From: Tepidimonas thermarum
Lineage (GTDB): Bacteria > Pseudomonadota > Gammaproteobacteria > Burkholderiales > Burkholderiaceae_C
Assembly: GCF_007556705.1 (NCBI RefSeq)
Contig: NZ_VJOL01000018.1
Span: 1 to 46,041, forward strand
Direction of reading: 5' to 3'
DNA length: 46,041 bases
Positions 8,216 to 17,896 of the stretch are shown one piece after another (position 1 is the stretch's first letter; the number at the start of each line of letters is the position of its first letter). A program made the translations under genes and the position numbers. The notes beneath the pieces were generated by a model that was not told where the DNA came from, did not search any database, and saw only the letters and a program-made list of their open reading frames with translations.

Positions 8216-9325
8216 ATGTCTGTCACCGAAACCGTTTCCGCGCCCGAGGCGTCGCAACCCATCCCGCCGGGGCAGCCGCTGCCCCACCGCAAGGTCATCC
8301 GCAGCTGGATCACGCCGCTGGGTGAGCGGCGCACCGCCATCGCCATCGCCCTGCTGGTGCTCGATGGGGCCATTTTTGCCGCGCTGATCGCCGGCACCAT
8401 CGCCTTCGAGGCGTGGTGGGCCAAGCTGCTGTGCGCCCTGGCGGCGGGCTTTACGATCGGGCGGCTGTTCATCATCGGTCACGACGCCTGCCACCAAAGC
8501 TACATGCCGCACCGGGGCCTGAACAAGGTGCTGGGCCGCATCGCGATGATCCCCTCGCTGACCCCCTACAGCTTGTGGGAGGTGGGGCACAACGTGGTGC
8601 ACCACGGCTACACCAACCTCAAAGGGGTGGACTTCGTGTGGGCGCCGCTGACCAAGGCGGAGTTCGACGCGCTCCCGCCGGGGCGGCGCCTGCTCGAGCG
8701 CATCTACCGCAGCGGCTGGGGGCCGGCGCTGTACTACTTCATCGAGATGTGGTGGTTGCGCATGTTCTTCCCGCGCAAGACCTACATGGGCACGCGCCGG
8801 CCCGAGTTCTTCTGGGACGGCGTGTTTGTGCTGGCGGTGGGGCTGTTGTGGATCGGCGGCATGGTGGCGGCGGCGCTGGCCACCGGGCAGTCGGTGTGGC
8901 TGCAGGTGCTCATGGGCTTTGTCGTGCCGTTCGTGTTCTGGAACGCGATGATCGGCTTCGTGGTGTACGTGCACCACACCCACCCGGCCGTGCAGTGGCA
9001 CGATGACAAGGTGGCTTGGGCCAAGGCCGCGCCGTTCGTCTCCACCACCGTGCATCTGGAGTTTCCGTTCAAGATCGGCGCGCTGATGCACCACATCATG
9101 GAGCACACCGCCCACCACGTGGACATGAGCGTGCCGCTGTACAAGCTCAAGCAGGCGCAAAAGAAGCTGGAGGACATGCTGCCCGGGCGCATCATCATCC
9201 AGCGCTTTAGCTGGCGCTGGTACTTCGACACCGCGCGCCGCTGCAAGCTCTACGATTTCACGCGTCGCTGTTGGACCGATTTCCAGGGCCGCCCGACCAG
9301 CGATCCGGCGCCGTCGTACGCCTGA
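8216..9325 (+). CDS. fatty acid desaturase
   Basis: An integral-membrane diiron desaturase of 369 residues, expected to introduce a double bond into acyl chains at the inner membrane. The three histidine clusters are complete: HDACH (89-93), HNVVHH (125-130), and HTAHH (297-301), with an extra HHTH at 253-256. Hydrophobic segments lie around residues 41-62, 68-88, 203-222 and 228-252. I chose ATG 8216 because the open frame before it lacks desaturase features and overlaps the rpsT promoter. The substrate cannot be told from sequence. A terminator follows at 9369. Confidence 0.88.
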   Translation: MSVTETVSAPEASQPIPPGQPLPHRKVIRSWITPLGERRTAIAIALLVLDGAIFAALIAGTIAFEAWWAKLLCALAAGFTIGRLFIIGHDACHQSYMPHRGLNKVLGRIAMIPSLTPYSLWEVGHNVVHHGYTNLKGVDFVWAPLTKAEFDALPPGRRLLERIYRSGWGPALYYFIEMWWLRMFFPRKTYMGTRRPEFFWDGVFVLAVGLLWIGGMVAAALATGQSVWLQVLMGFVVPFVFWNAMIGFVVYVHHTHPAVQWHDDKVAWAKAAPFVSTTVHLEFPFKIGALMHHIMEHTAHHVDMSVPLYKLKQAQKKLEDMLPGRIIIQRFSWRWYFDTARRCKLYDFTRRCWTDFQGRPTSDPAPSYA

Positions 9326-9368
9326 CGGCTGCGCTGCCGTGGCCTTGGTGCCGGGCGCACGAGGGGCG

Positions 9369-9400
9369 GATGCAGGGGCCGATGGGCCCCTGCGTCGTTT
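9369..9400 (+). terminator. stem-loop terminator after the desaturase gene
   Basis: GATGCAGGGGCC (9369-9380) pairs with GGCCCCTGCGTC (9385-9396) through a GATG loop with one G-U pair, followed by GTTTG. The stem is long; the U-tract is weak. Confidence 0.55.
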
Positions 9401-9442
9401 GTGGGTGGCGTCTTTCGTGCTGCGGTGCGACAATAGCGCCAC

Positions 9443-10945
9443 ATGAGTCAAGCTTTTTCCGAACTGAATCTGGCCGAACCGCTGGCCCGGGCCGTGGCCG
9501 AGATGGGCTACGAGACGATGACGCCCATCCAGGCGCAGGCCATCCCGGTCGTGCTGCAAGGGCGCGACGTGATGGGCGCGGCGCAGACCGGCACCGGCAA
9601 GACGGCGGCGTTTTCGCTGCCGTTGTTGCAGCGCCTGCTGCGCCACGCCAACACCTCCACGTCGCCCGCGCGCCACCCCGTGCGCGCGCTGGTGCTGCTG
9701 CCCACGCGCGAACTGGCCGACCAGGTCGCGCAGCAGATCAAGCTCTACGCCAAGTACACGCCGCTGCGCAGCGCGGTCGTCTTTGGCGGCATGGACATGA
9801 AGCCGCAGGTCGAAGAGCTGCGCAAGGGCGTCGAGGTCCTGGTGGCCACGCCCGGGCGCCTGCTGGACCACATCGAGGCCAAGACCGCGGTGCTCAACCA
9901 GGTCGAGTACGTGGTGCTCGACGAGGCGGACCGCATGCTCGACATCGGCTTTTTGCCCGACCTGCAGCGCATCCTGTCCTACCTGCCCAAGCAGCGCACG
10001 ACGCTGCTGTTTTCCGCCACCTTTTCGCCCGAGATCAAGCGGCTGGCGGCCAGCTATTTGCAAGATCCCGTGGTCATCGAGGTGGCGCGGGCCAACACCA
10101 CCGCGTCCACGGTGGAGCAGCGCTTCTTCCGCGTGGAGGAGGACGACAAGCGCCAGGCCCTCAAGCAGCTGGTGCGCGCGCACGGTGTGACGCAGGCCTT
10201 CGTGTTCGTCAACAGCAAACTGGGCTGCGCGCGGCTGGCCCGCGCGCTGGAGCGCGATGGCTTTCGCGTGGCGGCGCTGCATGGCGACAAAAGCCAGGAT
10301 GAGCGCCTCAAGGCGCTCGACGCGTTCAAGCAGGGGCAGGTCGATTTGCTGGTCTGCACCGATGTGGCCGCGCGCGGGCTGGACATCAAGGACGTGCCGG
10401 CGGTGTTCAACGTGGACATTCCGTTCAACGCCGAGGACTACGTGCACCGCATCGGCCGCACCGGGCGGGCTGGCGCGTCCGGGCTGGCCATTTCCTTCGT
10501 CAGCGGGCGCGACGCGCGTTCCCTGGCGGAGATCGAAAAGCTGATCGGCCGCAAAGCCGAGGTCGAGCCGTTGGAGATCGAAGACGAGCGCGCACCGCGC
10601 GCGCGCCCCGGGCGCATCAACGATGGGCAGCGGCTGTGGCAAAGCGGTGCAGGCGCTGAGGCAGCGGCTGCACCGGCCGCGCCCGTTGCGCGCGCGCCAC
10701 GGGCGCCACGCGGCAGCGGCGCGGACCGGCGCGCGGCAGACCCGCTCTACGACCGGCCGTACGAACCGGCGTTGCCGCCGGAGGCGACACCCGAGTGGGA
10801 AAAGGCTGCCAAGGCGCCCGCGCCCAAGGGCCTGTCCGCCTACATTCGCCCGCGGCGCAAGGTGGCGGCGTTGCTGCGCGCGCCACTGCCGGCGCTCAAA
10901 GCCCCCGAAGCGGCGCCCGAGCCTGCGGACACGGCAGCCGGATGA
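9443..10945 (+). CDS. rhlE: DEAD-box ATP-dependent RNA helicase, RhlE type
   Basis: A 500-residue RNA helicase. The core covers about residues 1-375: Q motif around [10 protein letters not shown]-loop [20 protein letters not shown] in [13 protein letters not shown], and [11 protein letters not shown] basic, Ala/Pro-rich tail of about 125 residues follows, the kind of tail that gives RhlE proteins RNA contacts. Likely roles are ribosome assembly and mRNA turnover. GACAAT at 9429-9434 may be a -10 box, which would leave almost no leader. The last 50 bp overlap the convergent apaH gene. Confidence 0.92.
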   Translation: MSQAFSELNLAEPLARAVAEMGYETMTPIQAQAIPVVLQGRDVMGAAQTGTGKTAAFSLPLLQRLLRHANTSTSPARHPVRALVLLPTRELADQVAQQIKLYAKYTPLRSAVVFGGMDMKPQVEELRKGVEVLVATPGRLLDHIEAKTAVLNQVEYVVLDEADRMLDIGFLPDLQRILSYLPKQRTTLLFSATFSPEIKRLAASYLQDPVVIEVARANTTASTVEQRFFRVEEDDKRQALKQLVRAHGVTQAFVFVNSKLGCARLARALERDGFRVAALHGDKSQDERLKALDAFKQGQVDLLVCTDVAARGLDIKDVPAVFNVDIPFNAEDYVHRIGRTGRAGASGLAISFVSGRDARSLAEIEKLIGRKAEVEPLEIEDERAPRARPGRINDGQRLWQSGAGAEAAAAPAAPVARAPRAPRGSGADRRAADPLYDRPYEPALPPEATPEWEKAAKAPAPKGLSAYIRPRRKVAALLRAPLPALKAPEAAPEPADTAAG

Positions 10946-11747
10946 CCTCCACGCGCCGGGCATCGGTCACGGGCGCATCGGGCAGGCACGCCGCGCTGAG
11001 CTGCCCGCCCCAGATGCAACCCGTGTCGAGCGCGAGCAGGTCGGCGCGGCGCAGCGGGCCCAGCGTCGACCAGTGACCAAAGGCCACTGGCGTGCCCGCC
11101 GTTTGACGCTGGGGCACGTCGAACCACGGCACGTAGCCCGGCGGGTCGTCGGCGGCGCTGTCTTTGGTGGCAAATTCCATCACCCCTTCCGGCGTGCAAA
11201 ACCGCAGCCGCGTCAGCGCATTGACGATCACGCGCAGCCGCGCCGGCCCCTGCAGGTCCGCGCGCCAGGCGTTGGGGTCGTTGCCGTACATCTGCTGCAG
11301 CCAGGCGTGGCGCTGCGGGCTGCGCAGGACGTGCTGCACTTCGGCCGCCAGCGCCAGCGTCTGCTCCACGCTCCAGGCGGGCAGCACGCCAGCGTGCACG
11401 AGCAGCCAGCCGCGCTCGTGCAGCGCCAGCGGCCGCTGCGCCAGCCAATCGAGCAGCGCGTCGCGGTCGGGGGCGTTCAGGATCTCGTCGAGGGTGTCGC
11501 TGCGGTGCGGGGGGCGCACGCCGGCCGCCACGGCCAGCAGGTGCAGGTCGTGGTTGCCCAGCAGGGTGTCGCCCGCGCCGTCGAAGCGCATGACACGGCG
11601 CAGCGCCGCCAGCGACGCCGGCCCCCGGTTGACCAGGTCGCCCAGCACGATGAAGCGGTCGCGGCTGGGGGAAAACCCCAGCTCGGCCAACAGCCGTTGC
11701 AGGGCCTCGTCACACCCTTGCACATCGCCAATCAGGTACAGTGCCAT
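10896..11747 (-). CDS. apaH: symmetrical bis(5'-nucleosyl)-tetraphosphatase
   Basis: Splits Ap4A into two ADP, limiting this stress alarmone and removing Np4-type RNA caps. The 283-residue protein has the metallophosphatase motifs GDVQGC (7-12), GDLVNRG (36-42), GNHD (64-67) and LVHAG further on. Length is normal. It starts 11 bp from the divergent CNNM-type gene, so their promoters overlap. Its last 50 bp run antisense to the rhlE 3' end. Confidence 0.94.
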   Translation of the reverse strand: MALYLIGDVQGCDEALQRLLAELGFSPSRDRFIVLGDLVNRGPASLAALRRVMRFDGAGDTLLGNHDLHLLAVAAGVRPPHRSDTLDEILNAPDRDALLDWLAQRPLALHERGWLLVHAGVLPAWSVEQTLALAAEVQHVLRSPQRHAWLQQMYGNDPNAWRADLQGPARLRVIVNALTRLRFCTPEGVMEFATKDSAADDPPGYVPWFDVPQRQTAGTPVAFGHWSTLGPLRRADLLALDTGCIWGGQLSAACLPDAPVTDARRVEVIRLPCPQARAPLRGL

Positions 11748-11758
11748 TGCACAACATT

Positions 11759-13099
11759 ATGGACGTGCTGCTCATCCTGCTGCTGACGCTGCTCAGCGGC
11801 CTGTTTTCGATGACCGAGATCGCCGTCGTCTCCAGCCGCCGCGTGCGCCTGGAGGCGATGGCCAGCGACGGCGACCACGGCGCGCGGGCCGCGCTGTGGC
11901 TGCAGGACAACCCGACGCTGTTTTTTTCCACCATCCAAATGGGCAACACCACGGTGGCCCTGCTCAACGGCATCGTGGGCGAGGGCGCCTTTGGTGACGG
12001 GTTGGCCGCTGCCCTGCAGGGCGTGGGGCTGCCCGCGGGGTGGGCGCACGCGTTAGCGACCACGGCGGTGGTCGTGGCGGTGACCTATGTCACGATCGTG
12101 ATCGGCGAGCTGGTGGCCAAACGCATCGGCCAGACAGCCCCGGAGGCGATCGCGCGCTGGATGGCGCGGCCGCTGCTGGCGCTGGCCAAGGTGGCCAAGC
12201 CGGCGGTGGCGCTGCTGGCATTGTCCACCAACGCTTTGTTGCGCTTGCTGGGCATCCCGCCGCTGCCGCGGCACGAGGTGACGGTGGAGGAAATCCAGGC
12301 CCAGCTCGCCCACGGGGTGCGTTCGGGCGTGATCGAGCGCGGCGAACACCGCATGGTGGGCAACGTCTTGGCGCTGGACGACCGGCAGCTCGGCAGCCTG
12401 ATGGTGCCGCGCGCCGAGATCGTCTGGCTCGATGCCGAACGCCCCTTGGGCGAGGTGTTGATCAACGCCCGGCACGGCGGGCATTCCTGGTACCCGGTCT
12501 GCCGCGGAGGGCTGGACGATGTGCTCGGGGTGATCCACCTGTCGCGCCTGATCGCGCTCGACGAAAAGGGGGGGCGGGAACACGATTGGGTGCGCGACGT
12601 GCAACCGGCGGTGTTCGTGCCCGAAACGCTGTCCGGGTTGGACCTGCTCGAGCAATTTCGTGCGCGCGCGATGCGCATGGTGTTCGTGGTCGACGAATAC
12701 GGCGAGGTGCAGGGCTTGCTGACACCGCTGGACCTGCTGGAGGCGATCACGGGTGAGCTCTCGTCCGACGAGCCGCACGACGCCTGGGCCACGCCGCAGC
12801 CGGACGGATCGTGGCTGCTGGATGGCAGCATGCCGGCGCATGAACTCAAGAGCCGGCTCGACATCGGGGCCCTGCCCGACGAGGAGCGCGACCTGTATGG
12901 CACGCTGGCCGGGTTGATGCAGACGGTGGCCGGACGCCTGCTCAAGCCGGGGGATGCGGTGGCGGTGGAGGGGTGGCGCCTGACCGTGCTGTCGATGCAG
13001 GGGCGGCGGATCGACCGCGTGCGCGCCGAGCGGCTGCAGGCACCGGATGCGCCGCCGGTGCCACCGCCGGATCCCGATGCGCAAACAGCCAGTCTTTGA
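11759..13099 (+). CDS. CNNM/CorC family membrane protein (hemolysin family)
   Basis: A 446-residue inner-membrane protein of the DUF21-CBS-CorC type, a family tied to magnesium or other cation efflux. The first 150 residues are a DUF21 transmembrane domain opening with MDVLLILLLTLLSGLFSMTE. A CBS pair spans roughly 195-325 (LGSLMVPRAEIVWL and MRMVFVVDEYGEVQGL are the recognisable parts), followed by a CorC/HlyC domain near residues 345-420. ATG 11759 is preferred over a GTG at 11741 that falls inside the apaH start region. The last 158 bp overlap the convergent cbbR. Confidence 0.85.
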   Translation: MDVLLILLLTLLSGLFSMTEIAVVSSRRVRLEAMASDGDHGARAALWLQDNPTLFFSTIQMGNTTVALLNGIVGEGAFGDGLAAALQGVGLPAGWAHALATTAVVVAVTYVTIVIGELVAKRIGQTAPEAIARWMARPLLALAKVAKPAVALLALSTNALLRLLGIPPLPRHEVTVEEIQAQLAHGVRSGVIERGEHRMVGNVLALDDRQLGSLMVPRAEIVWLDAERPLGEVLINARHGGHSWYPVCRGGLDDVLGVIHLSRLIALDEKGGREHDWVRDVQPAVFVPETLSGLDLLEQFRARAMRMVFVVDEYGEVQGLLTPLDLLEAITGELSSDEPHDAWATPQPDGSWLLDGSMPAHELKSRLDIGALPDEERDLYGTLAGLMQTVAGRLLKPGDAVAVEGWRLTVLSMQGRRIDRVRAERLQAPDAPPVPPPDPDAQTASL

Positions 13100-13964
13100 A
13101 GGCTGCCGCCGCCGGTGAGAGCCGCTTGCCGCGCGGGTAGACGATGTGCCACTGGCGCAACAGCGGAAAACCCTGCACGTCCAGTTGCACCAGCTCGCCC
13201 AGCGCCAGTTCCGCGCCCACCGTGTGCGCGGACAGCACCGCCAGGCCCAGCCCGCCCGCCACGGTCTGTTTGATGGCCTCGTTGCTGCCCACCTCGAGCC
13301 GGGCGCGCAGCGGCACGCCCAGGGCGTCGAAAAAACGCTGCATCGTGGCGCGGGTGCCGCTGCCCGGCTCGCGCAGGATGAAGGGTTCGCCCGCCAGGCG
13401 GCGCGGGTCGATGGCGCGCTCGCGTGCCAGGGGGTGGCCGGGCGGGGCCACCAGCACCAGCGGGTTGTCGGCAAACGGCTCGCACACCACGTCCCAGTCG
13501 TCGGGCGGCTGGCCCAGGATGTAGAGGTCGTCCTGATTGGCGGCCAGCCGCTGCAGCAGGGCGCCGCGGTTGCCCACCACCATGGCCACCTCGATGCCGG
13601 GGTGGGCGGCGGCAAAGCTGCCCAGCAGCTTGGGCACGACGTATTTCACCGTGGTCAGGATGGCCAGGCGCACGCTGCCTTTTTCGATCCCGCGCAGCGC
13701 AGCCACGTCTTCGGCCAGGCGCCGCAGCCGTTCATCGACGTCGGCGGCGGCCTGCGCCAGCGCCTGGCCGGCGGCGGTCAGGTAGATACGGCGGCCAATC
13801 TGCTCCACCAACGGCTGGCCCACGGTGTCGGCCAGTTGCTTGACCTGCAGCGACAAGGTGGGCGGTGCGAGGTGCAGCGCTTCGGCCGCGCGCGCGAAGC
13901 TGCCGTGCTGCGCCACGGCCAGAAAGATGCGCAGTTGGTGCAGGGTGAGGTGGCGCGGGTTCAA
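12942..13964 (-). CDS. cbbR: LysR-type regulator CbbR (carboxysome-side copy)
   Basis: LysR-family transcription factor, divergent from cbbL, and so the expected activator of the Rubisco-carboxysome genes. The winged helix is at the N-terminus (LTLHQLRIFLAVAQHGSFARAAE region), followed by the effector domain. No good ATG exists; I use TTG 13964, which leaves the palindrome at 13968-13981 upstream; TTG 13985 is possible. The LysR fold ends near FKDWLFAHRDP; a further tail of about 36 residues, rich in Ala, Pro and Arg, runs antisense through the end of the CNNM gene, as if the original stop was lost. Confidence 0.88.
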   Translation of the reverse strand: MNPRHLTLHQLRIFLAVAQHGSFARAAEALHLAPPTLSLQVKQLADTVGQPLVEQIGRRIYLTAAGQALAQAAADVDERLRRLAEDVAALRGIEKGSVRLAILTTVKYVVPKLLGSFAAAHPGIEVAMVVGNRGALLQRLAANQDDLYILGQPPDDWDVVCEPFADNPLVLVAPPGHPLARERAIDPRRLAGEPFILREPGSGTRATMQRFFDALGVPLRARLEVGSNEAIKQTVAGGLGLAVLSAHTVGAELALGELVQLDVQGFPLLRQWHIVYPRGKRLSPAAAAFKDWLFAHRDPAVAPAAHPVPAAARRARGRSAAPASTARSGATPPPPPHPPA

Positions 13965-13967
13965 GAG

Positions 13968-13981
13968 TTTATTCCAATAAA
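13968..13981. promoter_or_regulatory. palindrome TTTATT-CC-AATAAA at the cbbR start
   Basis: Perfect 6-bp arms around two bases, in the AT-rich stretch between cbbR and cbbL. If cbbR starts at 13964 it lies immediately upstream and could serve autoregulation; if cbbR starts at 13985 it is inside the coding region. Confidence 0.35.
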
Positions 13982-14000
13982 ACAAAACCGTTTGAATATT

Positions 14001-14033
14001 TTACTTTTCATAAATAGAGCGTCCGCCTACGAT
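14001..14033 (+). promoter_or_regulatory. cbbL promoter region with CbbR-type box
   Basis: TTA-N7-TAA at 14001-14013 fits the CbbR consensus TNA-N7-TNA. It overlaps a possible -35 (TTTTCA, 14005-14010), with TACGAT (14028-14033) as -10 after 17 bp. Both hexamers match consensus at four of six bases, as expected for an activated promoter. The cbbL leader would be about 55 bases. Confidence 0.45.
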
Positions 14034-14093
14034 CCACCCCAGCCCCCAACCACGGGTTTGCAGTAACCGCCCCGAGACTTCCGAGGAGTGAGC

Positions 14094-15515
14094 ATGGCCG
14101 TCAAAACCTACAACGCCGGCGTCAAAGAGTACCGCCAGACGTACTGGATGCCCGATTACACCCCGCTGGACACCGACCTGTTGGCGGTGTTCAAGATCGT
14201 GCCACAGCCTGGCGTGGATCGCGAAGAGGCGGCCGCCGCGGTGGCCGCCGAATCGTCCACCGGGACCTGGACCACGGTGTGGACCGACTTGTTGACCGAC
14301 CTGGACTACTACAAAGGCCGCGCCTACCGCATCGAAGACGTGCCCGGCGACGACACGGCGTTTTATGCCTTCATCGCCTACCCGATCGATTTGTTCGAGG
14401 AAGGCTCGGTGGTCAACGTGTTCACCTCGCTGGTGGGCAACGTGTTTGGCTTCAAGGCCGTGCGCTCGCTGCGGCTGGAAGACGTGCGCTTCCCGATCGC
14501 CTACGTCAAAACCTGCGGCGGCCCGCCCAACGGCATTCAGGTCGAGCGCGATTTGATGAACAAATACGGCCGTCCGCTGCTGGGCTGCACCATCAAACCC
14601 AAGCTGGGCTTGTCGGCCAAGAACTATGGCCGCGCGGTGTACGAGGCGCTGCGCGGCGGGCTGGACTTCACCAAGGATGATGAAAACGTCAACAGCCAGC
14701 CCTTCATGCGCTGGAAGCAGCGTTTCGACTTTGTGATGGAGGCCATCCTCAAGGCCGAGGCCGAGACCGGCGAGCGCAAGGGGCACTACCTCAACGTCAC
14801 CGCCCCCACGCCGGAGGAGATGTACAAGCGCGCCGAGTACGCCAAATCGATCGGCGCGCCCATCATCATGCACGACTACCTCACCGGTGGCTTTTGCGCC
14901 CACACCGGTCTGGCCAACTGGTGCCGCGAAAACGGCATGCTGCTGCACGTGCACCGCGCGATGCATGCGGTCATCGACCGCAACCCCTACCACGGCATCC
15001 ACTTCCGCGTCCTGACCAAGGTGCTGCGCCTCATGGGCGGTGACCACCTGCACACCGGCACCGTGGTGGGCAAGCTCGAGGGCGATCGCCAGGCCACCCT
15101 GGGTTGGGTGGACCTGCTGCGCGAGTCGTTCGTGCCGGAGGACCGAAGCCGCGGCATCTTTTTCGACCAGGACTGGGGCTCGATGCCCGGCGCGTTTGCC
15201 GTGGCCTCGGGCGGCATCCACGTGTGGCACATGCCGGCGCTGCTGGCGATCTTTGGTGACGACGCCGTGTTTCAGTTCGGCGGCGGCACACTCGGCCACC
15301 CCTGGGGCAACGCCGCGGGCGCGCACGCCAACCGCGTGGCGCTGGAGGCCTGTGTGCAGGCGCGCAACGAAGGGCGCCAGGTCGAGAAGGAAGGCAAGGA
15401 AATCCTGACAGCGGCGGCGCAGCACTCGCCCGAACTCAAGATCGCGATGGAGACCTGGAAGGAAATCAAGTTCGAGTTCGACGTCGTCGACAAGCTCGAC
15501 GTGCAGCACAAGTGA
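14094..15515 (+). CDS. cbbL: Rubisco large subunit, form IA
   Basis: Carboxylates ribulose 1,5-bisphosphate; here the enzyme is the carboxysome cargo. The 473-residue protein has all key residues: K168 and K170 in [11 protein letters not shown], the carbamylated K194 with D196 and E197 in [10 protein letters not shown], the HVHRAMHA histidines, and a [11 protein letters not shown] phosphate site near the C-terminus. Position directly before cbbS-csoS2 marks it as the carboxysomal type. ATG 14094 follows a GAGGAG site by five bases. It heads an 18-gene co-directional locus. Confidence 0.98.
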   Translation: MAVKTYNAGVKEYRQTYWMPDYTPLDTDLLAVFKIVPQPGVDREEAAAAVAAESSTGTWTTVWTDLLTDLDYYKGRAYRIEDVPGDDTAFYAFIAYPIDLFEEGSVVNVFTSLVGNVFGFKAVRSLRLEDVRFPIAYVKTCGGPPNGIQVERDLMNKYGRPLLGCTIKPKLGLSAKNYGRAVYEALRGGLDFTKDDENVNSQPFMRWKQRFDFVMEAILKAEAETGERKGHYLNVTAPTPEEMYKRAEYAKSIGAPIIMHDYLTGGFCAHTGLANWCRENGMLLHVHRAMHAVIDRNPYHGIHFRVLTKVLRLMGGDHLHTGTVVGKLEGDRQATLGWVDLLRESFVPEDRSRGIFFDQDWGSMPGAFAVASGGIHVWHMPALLAIFGDDAVFQFGGGTLGHPWGNAAGAHANRVALEACVQARNEGRQVEKEGKEILTAAAQHSPELKIAMETWKEIKFEFDVVDKLDVQHK

Positions 15516-15554
15516 CCGTCGCCCCGCGAACCGACCGCAGTCAGGAGATCCATC

Positions 15555-15875
15555 ATGCAAGCCTACAAGCAGTCCCTCAAGCACGAAACCTTTTCCTACC
15601 TGCCGCAGATGACGCCGGAGCAGGTGCGCCGTCAAATCGCCTACGCCTTGGCGCAGGGCTGGAACCCGGCGGTGGAGCACACCGAACGTGGCACACCGGC
15701 CAAGCAGAGCTACTGGTACATGTGGAAGCTGCCGCTGTTTGGTGAGCAGTCGGTCGATACCGTGCTGGCCGAGATCGAGGCCTGCCACCGCGAATTTCCG
15801 AACCACATGGTGCGCTTCGTGGCTTACGACAACTACGCGCAAAGCCAGGGTTTGACGTTCGTCGTCTACCGCTGA
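15555..15875 (+). CDS. cbbS: Rubisco small subunit, form IA
   Basis: The 106-residue small subunit, which caps the L8 core to give L8S8. It has the family features [38 protein letters not shown] and the FVAYDN segment. In alpha-carboxysomes the groove between large and small subunits binds the CsoS2 N-terminal repeats. It begins 39 bp after cbbL with a clear AGGAG site (15543-15547). Confidence 0.98.
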   Translation: MQAYKQSLKHETFSYLPQMTPEQVRRQIAYALAQGWNPAVEHTERGTPAKQSYWYMWKLPLFGEQSVDTVLAEIEACHREFPNHMVRFVAYDNYAQSQGLTFVVYR

Positions 15876-15952
15876 TGCGTTTGCGGGCGCGGGCTCTGCA
15901 AGGGGCCGCAGCCCATCCAGTGATCGACCGTTCGCTTCAGAAGGAGTCCCCC

Positions 15953-17887
15953 ATGGACGGGACCGTGGTAAAGGCTGCCCTTTCGGGGCGTGAGTTGGCG
16001 CGGCAGCGGCGCCAAGCGCTGGCCCAACAGGGGCGTGGCGCACTGGCCAATCTGCGCAGTACGGTGGCGCGCGTGCGCAGCCCGCAGGCCGACGCTGCGC
16101 CTGCGGCGGCGACGGCGGGTTGCGGCTGCGGCTGCGGCTGCGGCGGCACCGGTGGTTGCCAGCGTCCACCGGCCGAAGACGGCGTGGCGCGCATGCTGGC
16201 GGCGGCACAGGCCGAGGCTGCCGCACCCGCCAGCGCGGCCGCGTTGGCCCGCAGCGGCGAGGCGCCACGTGTGGCCCCCCCCACCGGGCGCGCCTTGGCC
16301 CAGGCACGCCGTGCGGCCATGGCGCGCGACGGCAAAGGCGGGTTGGCGCGCGTGGCGCAGGCCGCGCGCTTGGCCACCACCATGCCCGACCGCGACTGGC
16401 GCGAGGCGTTGCAAAAGGGGGCTACCGGCCGTCAGCTGGCCATGCAGCGCCGCATGCTGTTGGCGCTCAGCGGTCGCGCTGCGCTGGCGGCTTCGACCCA
16501 CCCGGCCAGCAGCGCGCGGCCTTCGGGCCGCGTGCGGCCCTCGGCTGCGCTGCGCGATGCCGCGCACACCGAGTCCGGGCACACCCTGTCGGGCCAGCGT
16601 GTCAGCGGCACCCAGGTAGAGCGCAGCGCCAAGGTCACAGGGATGGAGGCCGGCACCTGTCGTCAGGTGACGGGGACGGAATACATTGGTCAGGAGCAGT
16701 TTGAGGCCTGGTGCGCCGCCAAACCGCAGCCCGCACCACCCAAGGTCGTGGTCACGCACACCGAGCGTGGGCGCAGCGTCACCGGCAGCCACGCCGGGCT
16801 CAACAGCAAGGTCACCGGCAACGAAACCGGCGCCTGCCGCGGCATCACCGGCACGCGCTATTTGGCGGCGGAAGACGTGGCCCTGTGCGAGCAGGTGGCG
16901 CCACGCGCGCCGCACAAGGTGAGCGTGATGTCGTCGCGCGGCGACAACCCCGTCACCGGCACACCGGTGGCGCGCAGCCCCAAGGTTACGGGCAACGAAG
17001 CGGGCGCCCAGCGCCCGATTTCGGGCACGCAATATGCGTTGTCCAGCGGTGGAGAAGCCGGCTTGCGCGCCGGTACCGCCTCGCGCCGGGCCTGCGCCCC
17101 GGTGCACGCGGCGCAGGCCGAAGCGCCGAGCGCCGACGGCGCGGCGGTGGCGCTCGCGGCGCAGGCCAGCGCGGCACCGGCTGAGCGCATGCCCGCGGGT
17201 TTTGCCTTGGCCACCGTCAGCGGTGACAGCCCGGGCGCGGGTGGTGGCCGCATCACGGGTGACGAGCGCGGCGCGTGTGAGCCCGTGACCGGCACGCCCT
17301 ACCTTGGGCCCGACAATTTGAGCGGCGGCTGCACGCTCAGCGGCCGTTGGCTCACGCGCTATCCGGAACTGGCCGCCACCGAGGCCCCGCCGGCGCCGCG
17401 CGACTTCAGCGTGCAGCCGCCCGCGCGCCAGGCGTGGGAGCGGCGCCAGCGCATCACCGGCAGTGCGGGCGCGGACGAGACGTCGCAGCGCGTGACCGGC
17501 CCGGGCATGAAAGCGCAGGGGTTGATCACCGGCACGCCCGAGTTTCGCCACGGGCCGGCTGCAACCGGCGTACCCTGGCTCGGGGCGGCCGCCAGCGCCC
17601 CGGCGCTGGCGCCGGCCGAGCGTGTAACCGGAGAGGGCGCGGCCCCGCGCTCGGTGCGCATCACCGGTGATGCCTGGGGCAGCGAGCGGCGCGTGACCGG
17701 TACCGAAGGCGCATCCGCCGCTGTGCGCAACCCAACGCAGCGGGGTATGCCGCGTCCGCTGGGGGCGCAGGCGCGCCACCTGCGTGCGCTGGAGCGTGAC
17801 GAGGTGCCCCTGAGTCCCATCACCGGCAGCAGCGGCAATACGCCGCGCGGTGCGGTGGTGACCGTCTCGGGTGGGGCGCGCGGCTAA
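15953..17887 (+). CDS. csoS2: carboxysome scaffold protein CsoS2 (short form)
   Basis: Disordered scaffold linking Rubisco to the shell. The 644-residue protein has three N-repeats carrying basic helices (SGRELARQRR 11-20, TGRALAQARR 111-120, TGRQLAMQRR 158-167), about three M-repeats with paired VTG/ITG motifs and cysteines (208-254, 274-312, 327-381), and a C-region (about 420-590) ending VTVSGGARG, the shell-targeting peptide. It is well below the roughly 870 residues of the Halothiobacillus protein, which has more N- and M-repeats. A Gly-Cys run at 56-69 carries five cysteines. ATG 15953 follows AAGGAG. I could not locate a programmed frameshift site. Confidence 0.95.
   Translation: MDGTVVKAALSGRELARQRRQALAQQGRGALANLRSTVARVRSPQADAAPAAATAGCGCGCGCGGTGGCQRPPAEDGVARMLAAAQAEAAAPASAAALARSGEAPRVAPPTGRALAQARRAAMARDGKGGLARVAQAARLATTMPDRDWREALQKGATGRQLAMQRRMLLALSGRAALAASTHPASSARPSGRVRPSAALRDAAHTESGHTLSGQRVSGTQVERSAKVTGMEAGTCRQVTGTEYIGQEQFEAWCAAKPQPAPPKVVVTHTERGRSVTGSHAGLNSKVTGNETGACRGITGTRYLAAEDVALCEQVAPRAPHKVSVMSSRGDNPVTGTPVARSPKVTGNEAGAQRPISGTQYALSSGGEAGLRAGTASRRACAPVHAAQAEAPSADGAAVALAAQASAAPAERMPAGFALATVSGDSPGAGGGRITGDERGACEPVTGTPYLGPDNLSGGCTLSGRWLTRYPELAATEAPPAPRDFSVQPPARQAWERRQRITGSAGADETSQRVTGPGMKAQGLITGTPEFRHGPAATGVPWLGAAASAPALAPAERVTGEGAAPRSVRITGDAWGSERRVTGTEGASAAVRNPTQRGMPRPLGAQARHLRALERDEVPLSPITGSSGNTPRGAVVTVSGGARG
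16118..16159 (+). repeat. in-frame GGCTGC hexamer run in csoS2
   Basis: Tandem GGCTGC hexamers encode alternating Gly and Cys (residues 56-64 of CsoS2), then GGTGGC. This simple repeat can change length by replication slippage without shifting the frame. Confidence 0.8.
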
Positions 17888-17896
17888 GGGTCGACC

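Noticed and set aside
7721-10963. Minus-strand open frame of over 1,000 codons covering the desaturase and rhlE region
   Set aside because: Only its last 98 codons (rpsT) resemble a protein. The rest is the antisense of two well-supported genes and exists because GC-rich sequence has few stops.
15953-17887. A programmed frameshift site giving two CsoS2 forms
   Set aside because: I looked for a slippery heptamer with a following stem-loop in the middle of the gene and could not single one out; a computed scan would be needed.
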